Positions 26,611 to 35,150 of a stretch of DNA of 37,978 nucleotides are shown here, piece after piece. The position numbers and the translations under genes are program-made. Source of the DNA: Clostridiaceae bacterium (GTDB lineage Bacteria > Bacillota > Clostridia > DSM-8532); assembly GCA_012719645.1 (NCBI GenBank), contig JAAXZX010000098.1:1-37978 (forward strand), read 5' to 3'. Below the pieces are notes generated by a model. The model had not been told where the DNA came from and did no database searches. It saw only the letters and a program-made list of their open reading frames with translations. Position 1 is the first letter of the stretch, and each line of letters starts with the position of its first letter.

Positions 26611-26694
26611 TAGAAACCCTGAATGGAAACCCTGATTTTTGCTAATGCTCCATGCATAGTTCCCGCTTCAATGCGCAAAACGGCAGAAACCTCA

Positions 26695-27768
26695 TTATTT
26701 TCCCTTTTCCATCTTTGTAATGGCTTCCCAAAGTCCGTTAAGGTATGCGGCTCCCAGCGCCCTGTCGAAAAGGCCGTATCCAGGCATACCTTTTTCGCCC
26801 CAGATGGCTCTTCCGTGATCGGGGCGGAATGGCCCGTCAAAGCCGATATCATAGAAAGCCTTCATGATCTCAAACATATCAAGGGATCCGTCTGCCGAAA
26901 GATGGGCGGATTCATCGAATTTACGGGTACCAATATACTTGAGATTCCTGACATGGGCAAAATGGATCCTTCCCTTAAGCGCCCGGACGATTTCCGGGAT
27001 ATCGTTTTCGGGGTTGGAGGCAAGGGAGCCTGTGCAGAGGGTCACACCGTTGCACGGGCTGTCGACTGCTTCAAACAGGCGTTCCAGATTCTCAAGGTTG
27101 GTGACGATCCTTGGAAGCCCGAATATGGGCCACGCCGGGTCATCAGGATGTACAGCCATTTTTATGCCGTATTTTTCGCAGATGGGCATGATGGCTTTAA
27201 GGAAGTAGACCATGTTATCAAAAAGTTTCTTATTGTCGATATCGCTGTAAAGCTCGAACAACTCTTTTATATGCGCCAGCCGTTCGGGTTCCCAGCCGGG
27301 CAGTACAAATCCGTTCGAACCTGAATCCATTGCCTTGAAAATCTTCATTGGGTCGATCCTGTCTATGATCTCCTGGTCATAGGACAATACCGTGGAGCCG
27401 TCCTCACGGGGCTTGGCAAGATCGGATCTGACCCAGTCAAAGACCGGCATGAAATTGTAGCATACAACATCGATGCCGGAAACCCCAAGCACTTCCAGTG
27501 TTTTTATGTAGTTTTCTATGTATTTATCCCTATCCGGAAGCCCTGCCTTGATGGCATCATGAACGTTTACGCTTTCGATGCCGAATATCTTGAGACCGTA
27601 TCCTTCAACTTCCTCCTTCAGGGCTCGGATTCGTTCTATGGGCCATACATCCCCGGCGGGAATGTCGTAAAGTGTCGTAATAACGCCTTTTACTCCCGGG
27701 ATCTGCCTTATCTGTTCAAGCGTGACACTGTCGTGGCCGGTTCCAAACCATCTCAATGAAAGTTTCAT
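26695..27768 (-). CDS. uxuA: Mannonate dehydratase
   Basis: 357-aa TIM-barrel dehydratase of the xylose isomerase-like superfamily that converts D-mannonate to 2-keto-3-deoxygluconate. Family segments: MKLSLRWFGTGHDSVTLEQIRQIPGVKG at the N-terminus (given in part), GYGLKIFGIESVNVHDAIK, CYNFMPVFDWVRSDL, KMAVHPDDPAWPIFGLPRI, CNGVTLCTGSLAS, IHFAHVRNL and the C-terminal GPFRPDHGRAIWGE. These hold the H, C, H and D metal ligands. Start ATG 27768 follows GGAGAAA; the frame is open further upstream to 27942 but that part covers the promoter. It is the first gene of the leftward uronate cluster, with 158 bp before gntR. Length is typical of the shorter Firmicutes form. Confidence 0.95.
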   Translation of the reverse strand: MKLSLRWFGTGHDSVTLEQIRQIPGVKGVITTLYDIPAGDVWPIERIRALKEEVEGYGLKIFGIESVNVHDAIKAGLPDRDKYIENYIKTLEVLGVSGIDVVCYNFMPVFDWVRSDLAKPREDGSTVLSYDQEIIDRIDPMKIFKAMDSGSNGFVLPGWEPERLAHIKELFELYSDIDNKKLFDNMVYFLKAIMPICEKYGIKMAVHPDDPAWPIFGLPRIVTNLENLERLFEAVDSPCNGVTLCTGSLASNPENDIPEIVRALKGRIHFAHVRNLKYIGTRKFDESAHLSADGSLDMFEIMKAFYDIGFDGPFRPDHGRAIWGEKGMPGYGLFDRALGAAYLNGLWEAITKMEKGK

Positions 27769-27847
27769 ACACATTTCTCCATTTCTGCGGCATCCTGCGG
27801 GGGACTGCCAGGTGTGAGATGTCTTCTTGAGTATACGCCTTCTTTTG

Positions 27848-27877
27848 TATATTAACATACTAATATATCTGTTGCAA
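27848..27877 (-). promoter_or_regulatory. uxuA promoter with operator in the spacer
   Basis: On the minus strand: TTGCAA (27877-27872), a 17-bp spacer and TAATAT (27854-27849). The palindrome TATATTA-ACATAC-TAATATA (27848-27867, plus strand) fills the spacer and -10, where a repressor would block polymerase. It shares ATACTAATATA (27857-27867) with the site before gntR. Confidence 0.6.
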
Positions 27878-28001
27878 TGGTTTTTGACATGATCTGTCGC
27901 AAAAAAGTTAAGGCCTTGTCCAAGGAATGAATATTGGCTCAATTAACTGAAATAATAGATTATTGTACCACATAACCCAAATAATAAAGGAGATTTGCGA
28001 T

Positions 28002-31000
28002 ATGCCAAGGCTGGAAACAATGGATGGCAACCAGGCCGCGGCCTATGCCTCTTATGCCTTTACAGAGGTGGCGGCCATTTTCCCGATTACCCCTTCATCC
28101 CCCATGGCCGAGACAGTGGATGAATGGTCGGCCCATGGGAAGAAGAACCTTTTCGGGCAACCGGTAAAGGTGGTGGAAATGCAGTCCGAAGCCGGCGCCG
28201 CCGGAGCCCTCCACGGATCCCTCGCAGCAGGAGCCCTCACCACCACCTATACGGCCTCCCAGGGGCTCCTCCTGATGATACCAAATATCTACAAGATGGT
28301 CGGAGAGCTTCTGCCCGGGGTTCTGCATGTTTCGGCCCGGGCCATAGCCACCCATGCCCTTTCCATATTCGGGGACCACCAGGATGTGATGGCCTGCCGC
28401 CAGACGGGCGCAGCCATGCTGGTTTCTTCCAATGTACAAGAGGTAATGGACCTGGGATGCGTGGCCCATCTTTCGGCCATTAAATCCAGGCTGCCCTTCA
28501 TCCATTTCTTCGATGGGTTCAGGACCTCCCATGAGTACCAGAAAATCAGCGTCATCGAATATGAGGACCTGGAAAGGATATTGGACTATGATGCCATAAA
28601 AGCCTTCAGGGATAACGCGCTTAATCCTGAGCGACCCAAAATCAGGGGAACAGCCCAGAACCCTGATATTTACTTCCAGGGCCGGGAAGTCCAGAACCCG
28701 TTTTTTGACCGGGTCCCGGCCATAGTGGACAGGGTCATGCAGGACATCCACAGCATTACCGGGCGGCTCTACCGGCCCTTTGATTATTACGGGGCCAGGG
28801 ATGCCCAGTATGTTATCGTGGCCATGGGATCGGTCTGCGACACCATCGAGGAGACCGTGGACTACCTGAACAGCAGGGGGGAGAAGACGGGCGTCATAAA
28901 GGTCCGCCTGTACCGGCCGTTTTCGGCCAGGCATTTCTTCGATGTGCTGCCAGGAACGGTCAGGCGTATCGCCGTCCTGGACAGGACCAAGGAGCCGGGG
29001 GCGCCGGGCGAGCCCCTGTATCTTGACGTTGTGAAGCTGTTTTATGATACGGGCGAAAAACCCTTGATAATAGGCGGCAGATACGGGCTTGGCTCAAAGG
29101 ATACAAGACCCTCGCAGATACTGGCGGTCTTCCGGAACCTTATGCAGAAGATACCTAAGGACAGTTTTACCATCGGCATTGTGGATGATGTGACCAATAC
29201 CTCGCTTCCCGAGGGCGAGATCATTGACACGCTTCCCAAGGGTACCATCAGCTGCAAGTTCTTCGGCCTTGGCTCGGACGGAACGGTGGGAGCCAACAAG
29301 AGCGCCGTCAAGATCATAGGCGACAATACCGATCTTCACGTCCAGGCATATTTCTCCTATGACAGCAAGAAGTCGGGCGGGACCACGGTATCCCACCTGA
29401 GGTTCGGGCCCAAACCGCTGAAATCGCCCTACCTGGTTTACAAGGCCGATTATATAGCCTGCCACAACAAGTCCTTCATATACAATTACGATATCCTGAA
29501 AGGATTGAAACCCGGAGGCGTATTCGTCCTTAACTGCCCCTGGCGGGAGGACGAACTGGACAGCGAACTTCCGGCCGCGTTGAAGCGGTACATCGCCAGG
29601 GAGAACATCAGGTTCCATATCATCGACGCCATCGGTATCGCGGGAGAAATCGGACTTGGGAACAGGATCAACATGATCATGCAGGCGGCCTTCTTCAAGC
29701 TGGCCAATATCATACCCGTGGAGGATGCCGCAAGGTACCTGAAGGAAAATATCGATAAGATGTATGGTAAAAAAGGCCGGAAGATCGTGGAGATGAACAT
29801 CATGGCCGTGGACATGGGGATAGAGCGGCTGGTTGAGGTAAAGGTGCCCGAGTCCTGGAAGGATGCGACGGACGAAGGACAGCCCATAAAGAATGAGCCT
29901 GAATTAATAAAGAGGGTCCAAAAGGTGATGGCCAGGATGGAGGGCGATGAGCTTCCCGTAAGCGCCTTTGCAGGCATGGAAGACGGGTCATGGCCGCCGG
30001 GGACCACCGCCTATGAAAAGCGCGGTATAGCTGTCATGATACCCCAATGGCAGATCGAGAAATGCATCCAGTGCAACCAGTGCTCCTATGTATGCCCCCA
30101 TGCCACCATCCGCCCATTCCTGCTGGACGGGGAGGAAGCGGCCAGGGCGCCCGAGGGCTTTAAGACCAGGCAGGCCACCGGCAAGGGACTGGAGGGTTAC
30201 CAGTATCGCATCCAGGTAGCTCCGCTGGACTGCACGGGATGTTCCAACTGCGCCAACGTATGCCCTGCCAAGGGTAAGGCGCTGATCATGCAGCCTGCGG
30301 AGCAGGAGATACTTTCTCAGGCCGAAAACTGGGAGTTTGCCATGACCCTGAAAACCAAGGAGAACGTGATGAACCCCAGGACCGTTAAGGGAAGCCAGTT
30401 TTCAAGGCCACTGCTTGAATTCAACGGTGCGTGCCCCGGCTGCGGGGAAACCCCGTATATCCGCCTTCTTACGCAACTCTTCGGCGACAGGATGATGATA
30501 GCCAATGCCACCGGATGTTCATCCATCTGGGGCGCCAGCGCGCCTTCCATAGCCTATACCGCCAATGAGGCCGGAAGGGGTCCCGCCTGGGCAAATTCAC
30601 TGTTTGAGGATAACGCCGAGTACGGCTACGGCATGTATCTTGGCGTCAGGCAGATCCGTGAAAAGCTGGCCGGGTTGATGACAGAAGCCCTGAAGACAGA
30701 TCTTCCCGAGGGGATCAAAACCGCCTTCAGAAACTGGCTTGAGACGAAGGAAAACGGGGAGGATTCAAGAACTGCGTCGCAGGCGGTCCTGGATGCCATA
30801 AAGGACAGTTGGAAAAAGAACCCGCTGCTTGCCGAGATCATGGAGAAAAAGGACTTCCTGGCAAAGAGGTCCTTCTGGATCATAGGCGGTGACGGCTGGG
30901 CTTACGACATAGGATACGGCGGAGTGGACCATGTCCTTGCCATGGGAGATGATGTCAACCTGTTCGTCATGGATACCGAGATCTACTCCAATACCGGCGG

Positions 31001-31538
31001 ACAGGCTTCGAAATCCACACCCTCCTCGGCAGTGGCCAAGTTTGCCGCGGCGGGCAAAAAGACTCGCAAGAAGGATCTGGGTATGATGGCCATGAGTTAT
31101 GGTTATGTCTATGTAGCCCAGATCGCCATGGGAGCGGACATGAACCAGACCATCAAGGCAATCACCGAGGCCGAAAGCTATCCGGGGCCGTCGCTTATAA
31201 TCGCCTATTCGCCCTGCGTCAGCCATGGGATAAGAAAGGGCATGGGCAGCAGTATCGAGGAAGAAAAGCTTGCCGTTGAATCGGGGTACTGGCATCTTTA
31301 CAGGTACAATCCCGCCCTCAGGGAACAGGGCAAAAACCCGTTCCAGCTCGACTCAAAGGAACCGAAGATGCCCTACCAGGACTTCCTCCATGGCGAAGTG
31401 CGGTATGAAGCGCTTGTTAACGTGTTTCCTGATATCGCACAGCAGCTGTTCGAGGTATCCGAAAAGCATGCGAGGGAACGATACGATAATTATAAGCGCC
31501 TTGCCGGCGTAGCCGCCGAGGGTTTGAATAACGAATAG
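28002..31538 (+). CDS. nifJ: Pyruvate:ferredoxin (flavodoxin) oxidoreductase
   Basis: 1178-aa homodimeric PFOR that splits pyruvate and CoA into acetyl-CoA, CO2 and reduced ferredoxin in anaerobic metabolism. Domain order is normal for the fused enzyme: domain I (YASYAFTEVAAIFPITPSSPMAE), domain II, the gamma-like domain III (about 430-610), a 2[4Fe-4S] ferredoxin domain (CIQCNQCSYVCP about 688, CTGCSNCANVCP about 744), and the TPP domain (CPGCGETPYIRLL about 811, IANATGCSSIWG, GGDGWAYDIGYGGVDHVLA, YSNTGGQASKSTP), with the C-terminal extension. The start is ATG 28002 with AAGGAG nine bases upstream, not the upstream in-frame ATG at 27963. It stands alone, divergent from uxuA. A G+C-rich hairpin without T-run (31573-31600 region) follows. 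Assignment is secure. Confidence 0.97.
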   Translation: MPRLETMDGNQAAAYASYAFTEVAAIFPITPSSPMAETVDEWSAHGKKNLFGQPVKVVEMQSEAGAAGALHGSLAAGALTTTYTASQGLLLMIPNIYKMVGELLPGVLHVSARAIATHALSIFGDHQDVMACRQTGAAMLVSSNVQEVMDLGCVAHLSAIKSRLPFIHFFDGFRTSHEYQKISVIEYEDLERILDYDAIKAFRDNALNPERPKIRGTAQNPDIYFQGREVQNPFFDRVPAIVDRVMQDIHSITGRLYRPFDYYGARDAQYVIVAMGSVCDTIEETVDYLNSRGEKTGVIKVRLYRPFSARHFFDVLPGTVRRIAVLDRTKEPGAPGEPLYLDVVKLFYDTGEKPLIIGGRYGLGSKDTRPSQILAVFRNLMQKIPKDSFTIGIVDDVTNTSLPEGEIIDTLPKGTISCKFFGLGSDGTVGANKSAVKIIGDNTDLHVQAYFSYDSKKSGGTTVSHLRFGPKPLKSPYLVYKADYIACHNKSFIYNYDILKGLKPGGVFVLNCPWREDELDSELPAALKRYIARENIRFHIIDAIGIAGEIGLGNRINMIMQAAFFKLANIIPVEDAARYLKENIDKMYGKKGRKIVEMNIMAVDMGIERLVEVKVPESWKDATDEGQPIKNEPELIKRVQKVMARMEGDELPVSAFAGMEDGSWPPGTTAYEKRGIAVMIPQWQIEKCIQCNQCSYVCPHATIRPFLLDGEEAARAPEGFKTRQATGKGLEGYQYRIQVAPLDCTGCSNCANVCPAKGKALIMQPAEQEILSQAENWEFAMTLKTKENVMNPRTVKGSQFSRPLLEFNGACPGCGETPYIRLLTQLFGDRMMIANATGCSSIWGASAPSIAYTANEAGRGPAWANSLFEDNAEYGYGMYLGVRQIREKLAGLMTEALKTDLPEGIKTAFRNWLETKENGEDSRTASQAVLDAIKDSWKKNPLLAEIMEKKDFLAKRSFWIIGGDGWAYDIGYGGVDHVLAMGDDVNLFVMDTEIYSNTGGQASKSTPSSAVAKFAAAGKKTRKKDLGMMAMSYGYVYVAQIAMGADMNQTIKAITEAESYPGPSLIIAYSPCVSHGIRKGMGSSIEEEKLAVESGYWHLYRYNPALREQGKNPFQLDSKEPKMPYQDFLHGEVRYEALVNVFPDIAQQLFEVSEKHARERYDNYKRLAGVAAEGLNNE

Positions 31539-31687
31539 CTGGCGGAAAAAGATTCAGGCGGGCTCAATATAGCGGCCCGGTCCTGCCTCAGGGTATGGCC
31601 GGGCCTCTGAGCATCATTGGCGTATCTTTCAAACTGTTTTCGACTGGAGGGAGTTGAGTATTATACAAGATATATATAATAATAAAG
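31539..31687. other. Intergenic region after PFOR
   Basis: It contains a hairpin GGCCCGG...CCGGGCC around 31573-31605 without a T-tract, probably the imperfect end of the PFOR transcript, then an AT-rich stretch (ATATATAATAATAAAG) leading into a short ORF. Confidence 0.4.
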
Positions 31688-31840
31688 ATGGCACAGCCAG
31701 ATTATGTGACTAATAGTTTTTTCAAACGTGTCGATGACAGGAACAAAATAACGTATGATTCGTATTATGAGGGAATTGAGGCCAATGTTTTAAACTGCCT
31801 GGGGAACGAGGGCTGGTACGTTTACAGGCCTGAACCATGA
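31688..31840 (+). CDS. Hypothetical 50-aa ORF
   Basis: ATG to TGA open frame, product beginning MAQPDYVTNSFFKRVDDRNK and ending NVLNCLGNEGWYVYRPEP. The last part faintly recalls the LNxLGxEGW motif of small DUF4177-like proteins. The ribosome binding site is poor (only AATAAAG before the ATG), and it sits between the PFOR gene and a minus-strand terminator. It may be a real small gene, a remnant, or chance; I lean only weakly to a gene. Confidence 0.3.
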   Translation: MAQPDYVTNSFFKRVDDRNKITYDSYYEGIEANVLNCLGNEGWYVYRPEP

Positions 31841-31848
31841 ATTTATTG

Positions 31849-31881
31849 AAAAGGGCTGTCTCAGACCAAGCTGAGACAGCC
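31849..31881 (-). terminator. Terminator of the DUF1328-DUF3787 unit
   Basis: A perfect 11-bp stem GGCTGTCTCAG (31854-31864) / CTGAGACAGCC (31871-31881) with a 6-nt loop is followed on the minus strand by CCCTTTTCAATAAATT. It lies about 32 bp beyond the stop of the DUF3787 gene. Confidence 0.8.
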
Positions 31882-31912
31882 TCCATAATATTACATATGA
31901 TATAGCGTATAG

Positions 31913-32080
31913 TTATTTCTGGTTTGCATCCACATAATCCTTGGCGTTCCTGACCTGCAGGTCGCCGGGCTCGGTTACGCGAGATACCCGCTTCATTTTG
32001 TCAATATTGGCCCATGCGGCGGTATCATGCTTTTCTATTGGCATGGCCATATTCTTCTCCTTGTATTTATTCCTTGCCAT
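31913..32080 (-). CDS. Small spore surface protein, DUF3787 (CDIF630_02480-like)
   Basis: 55-aa protein. The sequence has the DUF3787 hallmark: a charged start (MARNKYKEKN), then EKHDTAAWANIDKMKRVSRV and a C-terminal AKDYVDANQK. Related clostridial proteins follow the plan ETAAWA, then SKV, then AKEWVDEN, and are annotated as spore surface proteins. The start at 32080 has GGAGG nine bases upstream. The gene follows the DUF1328 gene by 26 bp and ends before a terminator, so both are probably one transcript. The role in the spore surface is taken from family knowledge; no biochemical activity is known to me. This small gene supports the view that the organism makes endospores. Confidence 0.82.
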   Translation of the reverse strand: MARNKYKEKNMAMPIEKHDTAAWANIDKMKRVSRVTEPGDLQVRNAKDYVDANQK

Positions 32081-32106
32081 CTGTCAGTTCCTCCAACAAC
32101 GCACCG

Positions 32107-32316
32107 CTAATCACGCAGCCTTTCGGTTTCAGTCTCATCGTCTCTTCCGCTGAACATGCGTCTTCCAAAGATAAGGCTCAGCACACCGGCAACAAGAAAA
32201 ACATAGAACAGGATCCTGGCGATTCCAAAGGTCAGGTTGGCAATAAGCCCAAAACCGAACAGGGCCGATATGAGGGCCAGTACGAAAAAGGCGACCACCC
32301 ATTTAAACAATACCAT
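32107..32316 (-). CDS. Small membrane protein, DUF1328 family
   Basis: 69-aa protein with two TM helices: FKWVVAFFVLALISALFGFG (about 4-23) and IARILFYVFLVAGVLSLIFG (about 32-51), ending in a charged tail (RRMFSGRDDETETERLRD). The pattern VALISALFGFGLIA...IARILFYVFLV matches DUF1328 (YtjA-type) proteins, whose function is unknown and which are often stress-linked. The AAGGAGG site lies only two bases from the ATG at 32316, so the real start may be the TTG at 32310 (67 aa), which gives the family's usual N-terminus. First gene of a two-gene unit with the DUF3787 gene. Confidence 0.82.
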   Translation of the reverse strand: MVLFKWVVAFFVLALISALFGFGLIANLTFGIARILFYVFLVAGVLSLIFGRRMFSGRDDETETERLRD

Positions 32317-32491
32317 TACCTCCTTTCAGCCTGAATCTGTTGACAGCCGGCGAAATCTGCCAAAAGATCGCCCTATTCTTAGCTTATCCTTTTAATTCGG
32401 CAATTATTTTGCATCATTTGGGATGACTTTGAATCGACCTGTATAATAAAGATCCCGGTAAAAAATTCGGGGAATCAATGATTTGGATAAT

Positions 32492-34651
32492 TTATGAAAG
32501 TCCCAGGAGCCTTGCGACACTGGCCGTGATGAAGCATATAAGGATCCCGGCGGCTGTGGGGACCAGGAAGGAAATCAGGGTCCATTTCCAGCTTTGTGTC
32601 TCCTTCCTGATGGTAAGGCAGGTGGTGCTGCAGGGCCAGTGCATCAGGGAAAAGAGCATGACACATACCGCTGTGAGCCAGGTCCAGCCGTTGGCCGCCA
32701 AAAGCTCGCGAAGCCGGACCAGGCTTTCGAATTCCATCATGCTGCCCGTGGACATATAGCTCATGATGACGAGGGGGATGACGATCTCATTGGCCGGAAA
32801 CCCCAGGATAAAGGCCATGATGATACATCCATCCATGCCAATGAGCCTGGCGAAGGGGTCCAGGAAACCGGCGCAGTGGGAAAGAAGGCTAAGCCCTCCT
32901 ATATGGATATTGGACATCGCCCAGATGACCATGCCCGCCGGTGCCGCCACGGCAACCGCCCTGCCCAGTACAAAAAGGGTCCTGTCCAGGAGCGAACGGA
33001 CGAGTATCCTTCCTACCTGGGGCTTCCTGTAGGGCGGAAGTTCCAGGGTAAATGATGAGGGAAGGCCTTTCAGTATGGTCCTTGAAAGTATCCTGGACAC
33101 CAGGAGGGTCATCATTACACCCAAAAGAATAACGCCGGTAAGCATCAGCGCGGATATGACTGAACGGAAAGGCCCCTCAATTATGCCCGCGAAGAACATG
33201 GTGATGATGGCGATCAGGGTGGGGAACCGCCCGTTGCAGGGTACAAAACTGTTGGTGATGGTCGCAATAAGCCTTTCCCTTGGGGAGTCAATTATACGGC
33301 AGCCCACAACTCCCGCCGCGTTGCAGCCGAAGCCCATGCACATGGTAAGGGCCTGTTTTCCATGGGCGCAGGCCTTCTTGAAAAAACTGTCCAAATTGAA
33401 GGCGACCCTCGGAAGATAGCCCAGGTCCTCAAGAAGCGTAAACAGCGGGAAGAATATGGCCATCGGAGGAAGCATAACTGAAACCACCCAGGCAAGTGTC
33501 CTGTACATGCCGGTGACCAGGAGGCCATGCAGCCAGGCGGGAGCCCCGATGGACAAGAACAGGGCCGTCATTTGATCCTCCACCCAGAACAGTGCATCTG
33601 CCAGGAGCGCAGAAGGATAATTTGCCCCGGTGATGGTTATCCACAGAATGACACCCAGCATTGCGATCATAATGGGAATACCCCAGGTTCGCGAGGTCAG
33701 TACCCGGTCGATCTTCCGATCCCGCGTATAATGTCCGGGTTCTTCCATGGCGACCACCCTGCGGCTGATTTCCTCAGCCTTGCGGACAATGCCCGACACG
33801 ATTATATCCCTGAAAAGGTCCTGATCGATCCCGGCATCAATAAGTATCTTCCTTGCCTTTTGGAAACTGTTGCTTACGGCTTCCAGGGCGAGAAGGTCAT
33901 ATCCCAGGTAGTTTCTTATTGACTCAAGCAGGTTTTCATCTCCTTCGAGGAGCCTTAATGCCGTCCACCTGGCGCAAAGCTTTTTATTAAGCGCAGCCTC
34001 CAGGGAGGGCTCCATTAAGCCTACGGCGGATTCAACCGCCTCATGGTAACGGATTTTCAGCGGGCTGCCGCGGCAGCAGCCAGGTTTTTCATGAGTAACC
34101 GTCCAAACCTCGTCCATGAGCCTGTCAAGTCCCTTTCCGCTTCTGGCGCTGGTTCCCGCGACAGTTACCCCTAACAGCCGGGACAATTCCTCAAGATCTA
34201 TCCTGATCTTCCTGCGCCGGGCATCATCAATGAGATTGACGCATACCACCACATTGCCGGTGACCTCCAATACCTGGAGCACCAGGTTTAGATTTCGCTC
34301 AAGACATGTGGCATCGGTGACCACGATTACCGCGTCCGGATCGCCGAAGCATATGAAATCGCGGGCGACCCCTTCCTCAACCGAGTTTGCCATCAACGAG
34401 TAGGTTCCCGGGATATCCACCAGTAAAAAATGAACGCCTTTGTGGAAGAAGCTTCCCTGTGCGATGGAAACCGTTTTCCCTGGCCAGTTCCCGGTATGCT
34501 GGCGCATGCCTGTCAGGCTGTTGAACACGGTGCTTTTACCAACATTGGGATTGCCCGCCAGGGCAATGATTTTCTGGCCGGGATGCTGTCGTTCAATATG
34601 CGGTTTAAAGCCAAGAACGCTGCTCCCGGTGGATTGTTTCGTAAGACCCAT
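32492..34651 (-). CDS. feoB: Ferrous iron transport protein B
   Basis: 719-aa inner membrane Fe(II) importer with an N-terminal G-protein. G1 is GNPNVGKST (33-41), followed by the G2 region TGNWPGKTV, G3 DIPGTYS, G4 NLID and the G5-like SARSG. A helical insertion domain (about 190-310) leads to the membrane part with two gate-type repeats, including CMGFGCNAAGVVGCRIIDSPRERL and FVPCNGRFPTLIAI. Start ATG 34651 has GGGAGG nine bases upstream. It follows feoA by 39 bp on the same strand and is translated from the same message. The CNAAGVVGCR form belongs to the Firmicutes branch. No FeoC is seen. Downstream 175 bp separate it from the DUF1328 gene. Confidence 0.95.
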   Translation of the reverse strand: MGLTKQSTGSSVLGFKPHIERQHPGQKIIALAGNPNVGKSTVFNSLTGMRQHTGNWPGKTVSIAQGSFFHKGVHFLLVDIPGTYSLMANSVEEGVARDFICFGDPDAVIVVTDATCLERNLNLVLQVLEVTGNVVVCVNLIDDARRRKIRIDLEELSRLLGVTVAGTSARSGKGLDRLMDEVWTVTHEKPGCCRGSPLKIRYHEAVESAVGLMEPSLEAALNKKLCARWTALRLLEGDENLLESIRNYLGYDLLALEAVSNSFQKARKILIDAGIDQDLFRDIIVSGIVRKAEEISRRVVAMEEPGHYTRDRKIDRVLTSRTWGIPIMIAMLGVILWITITGANYPSALLADALFWVEDQMTALFLSIGAPAWLHGLLVTGMYRTLAWVVSVMLPPMAIFFPLFTLLEDLGYLPRVAFNLDSFFKKACAHGKQALTMCMGFGCNAAGVVGCRIIDSPRERLIATITNSFVPCNGRFPTLIAIITMFFAGIIEGPFRSVISALMLTGVILLGVMMTLLVSRILSRTILKGLPSSFTLELPPYRKPQVGRILVRSLLDRTLFVLGRAVAVAAPAGMVIWAMSNIHIGGLSLLSHCAGFLDPFARLIGMDGCIIMAFILGFPANEIVIPLVIMSYMSTGSMMEFESLVRLRELLAANGWTWLTAVCVMLFSLMHWPCSTTCLTIRKETQSWKWTLISFLVPTAAGILICFITASVARLLGLS

Positions 34652-34690
34652 TCAGCCATGCCTCCCTTATGCCGTAACTTAAATGTATTC

Positions 34691-34957
34691 CTACATGGCT
34701 TCCACTAATATATCAGACGCTTCCTCGGACCGCAGGGCTATGACGGCTCCCCGCACAAGGTAGGCTACGGGATCACCGAACGGGCTTTTCTGAAGCGCTT
34801 CCACCTCGGTGTCCAAGATGAGGCCAAGGTCCAGCATCCTTCTCCTTGATATGCCCTTTGACATGAGCGCCCTTACCCTTGCCTTCTTCCCTGTGGGCAG
34901 AAAACTGAGGGGAATGAATTGGTCATGCTTCATGTAAAGATCCGCATTCTGTTTCAT
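34691..34957 (-). CDS. feoA: Ferrous iron transport protein A
   Basis: 88-aa cytoplasmic SH3-like protein that assists FeoB. Family pattern seen: IPLSFLPTGKKARVRAL, RRRMLDLGLILDTEVEALQKSPFGDP and AYLVRGAVIALRSEEASDILV. The start is ATG 34957, with GAGGAAA seven bases upstream; the frame is open further to 35122 but that part covers the leader. It is the first gene of feoAB. A small palindrome, ACGGCT-N6-AGCCGT (34976-34993), and the loosely symmetric GGTTAAAC...CCTAAACC (about 34995-35017) lie upstream and could bind an iron regulator, but neither is a clear Fur or DtxR box. Confidence 0.92.
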   Translation of the reverse strand: MKQNADLYMKHDQFIPLSFLPTGKKARVRALMSKGISRRRMLDLGLILDTEVEALQKSPFGDPVAYLVRGAVIALRSEEASDILVEAM

Positions 34958-34975
34958 AGGATTTTCCTCGTTTAT

Positions 34976-34993
34976 ACGGCTTTTTTTAGCCGT
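34976..34993. promoter_or_regulatory. Palindrome in feoA leader
   Basis: Perfect 6-bp arms ACGGCT and AGCCGT around six T residues (plus strand), 18 bp before the feoA ATG. On the minus strand it carries a TATAAA right beside it. It could be an operator or an RNA hairpin; the regulator is unknown. Confidence 0.35.
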
Positions 34994-35100
34994 GGTTAAA
35001 CTTTTTTCCCTAAACCAACATATGATGTCCGGGATATACTTGTTACGGATATGGCATTTTAAGCATGGAAGCTGCTGATGGAGACTTAACCTGTCATCAC

Positions 35101-35116
35101 TTAACCAGGTGGTCAA
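35101..35116. promoter_or_regulatory. Operator palindrome 1 of the ABC operon
   Basis: TTAACC-AGGT-GGTCAA: same 6-4-6 plan as operator 2 with one symmetry mismatch. It overlaps the -35. Confidence 0.6.
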
Positions 35117-35130
35117 AGACATGCTATAAT
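35101..35130 (+). promoter_or_regulatory. Promoter of the ABC exporter operon
   Basis: TTAACC (35101-35106), 18-bp spacer, TATAAT (35125-35130). The -35 is inside palindrome 1 and palindrome 2 begins five bases after the -10, a layout that suits repression. Confidence 0.6.
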
Positions 35131-35134
35131 GGAC

Positions 35135-35150
35135 TTGACCGACTGGTCAA
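35135..35150. promoter_or_regulatory. Operator palindrome 2 of the ABC operon
   Basis: Perfect TTGACC-GACT-GGTCAA, covering the expected transcription start. A further half-site GGTCAA lies at 35160-35165. The 16-bp form is typical of TetR-family operators. The cognate regulator is not in the window; the TetR protein at 2466 has a different candidate site (TAATAAAC type). Confidence 0.7.

Noticed and set aside
27769-27942. Upstream extension of uxuA to 27942
   Set aside because: It spans the promoter and palindrome and does not look like protein; the ATG at 27768 has a ribosome binding site.
27951-27964. AATAAT-AG-ATTATT palindrome upstream of PFOR as an operator
   Set aside because: Low-complexity AT sequence with no second copy elsewhere in the window, and it does not match the Rex consensus.
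32419-32447. Plus-strand promoter TTGGGA-N18-TATAAT in the feoB/DUF1328 gap
   Set aside because: It would read into feoB antisense with no plausible plus-strand gene; likely chance in AT-rich DNA, though an antisense transcript cannot be excluded.
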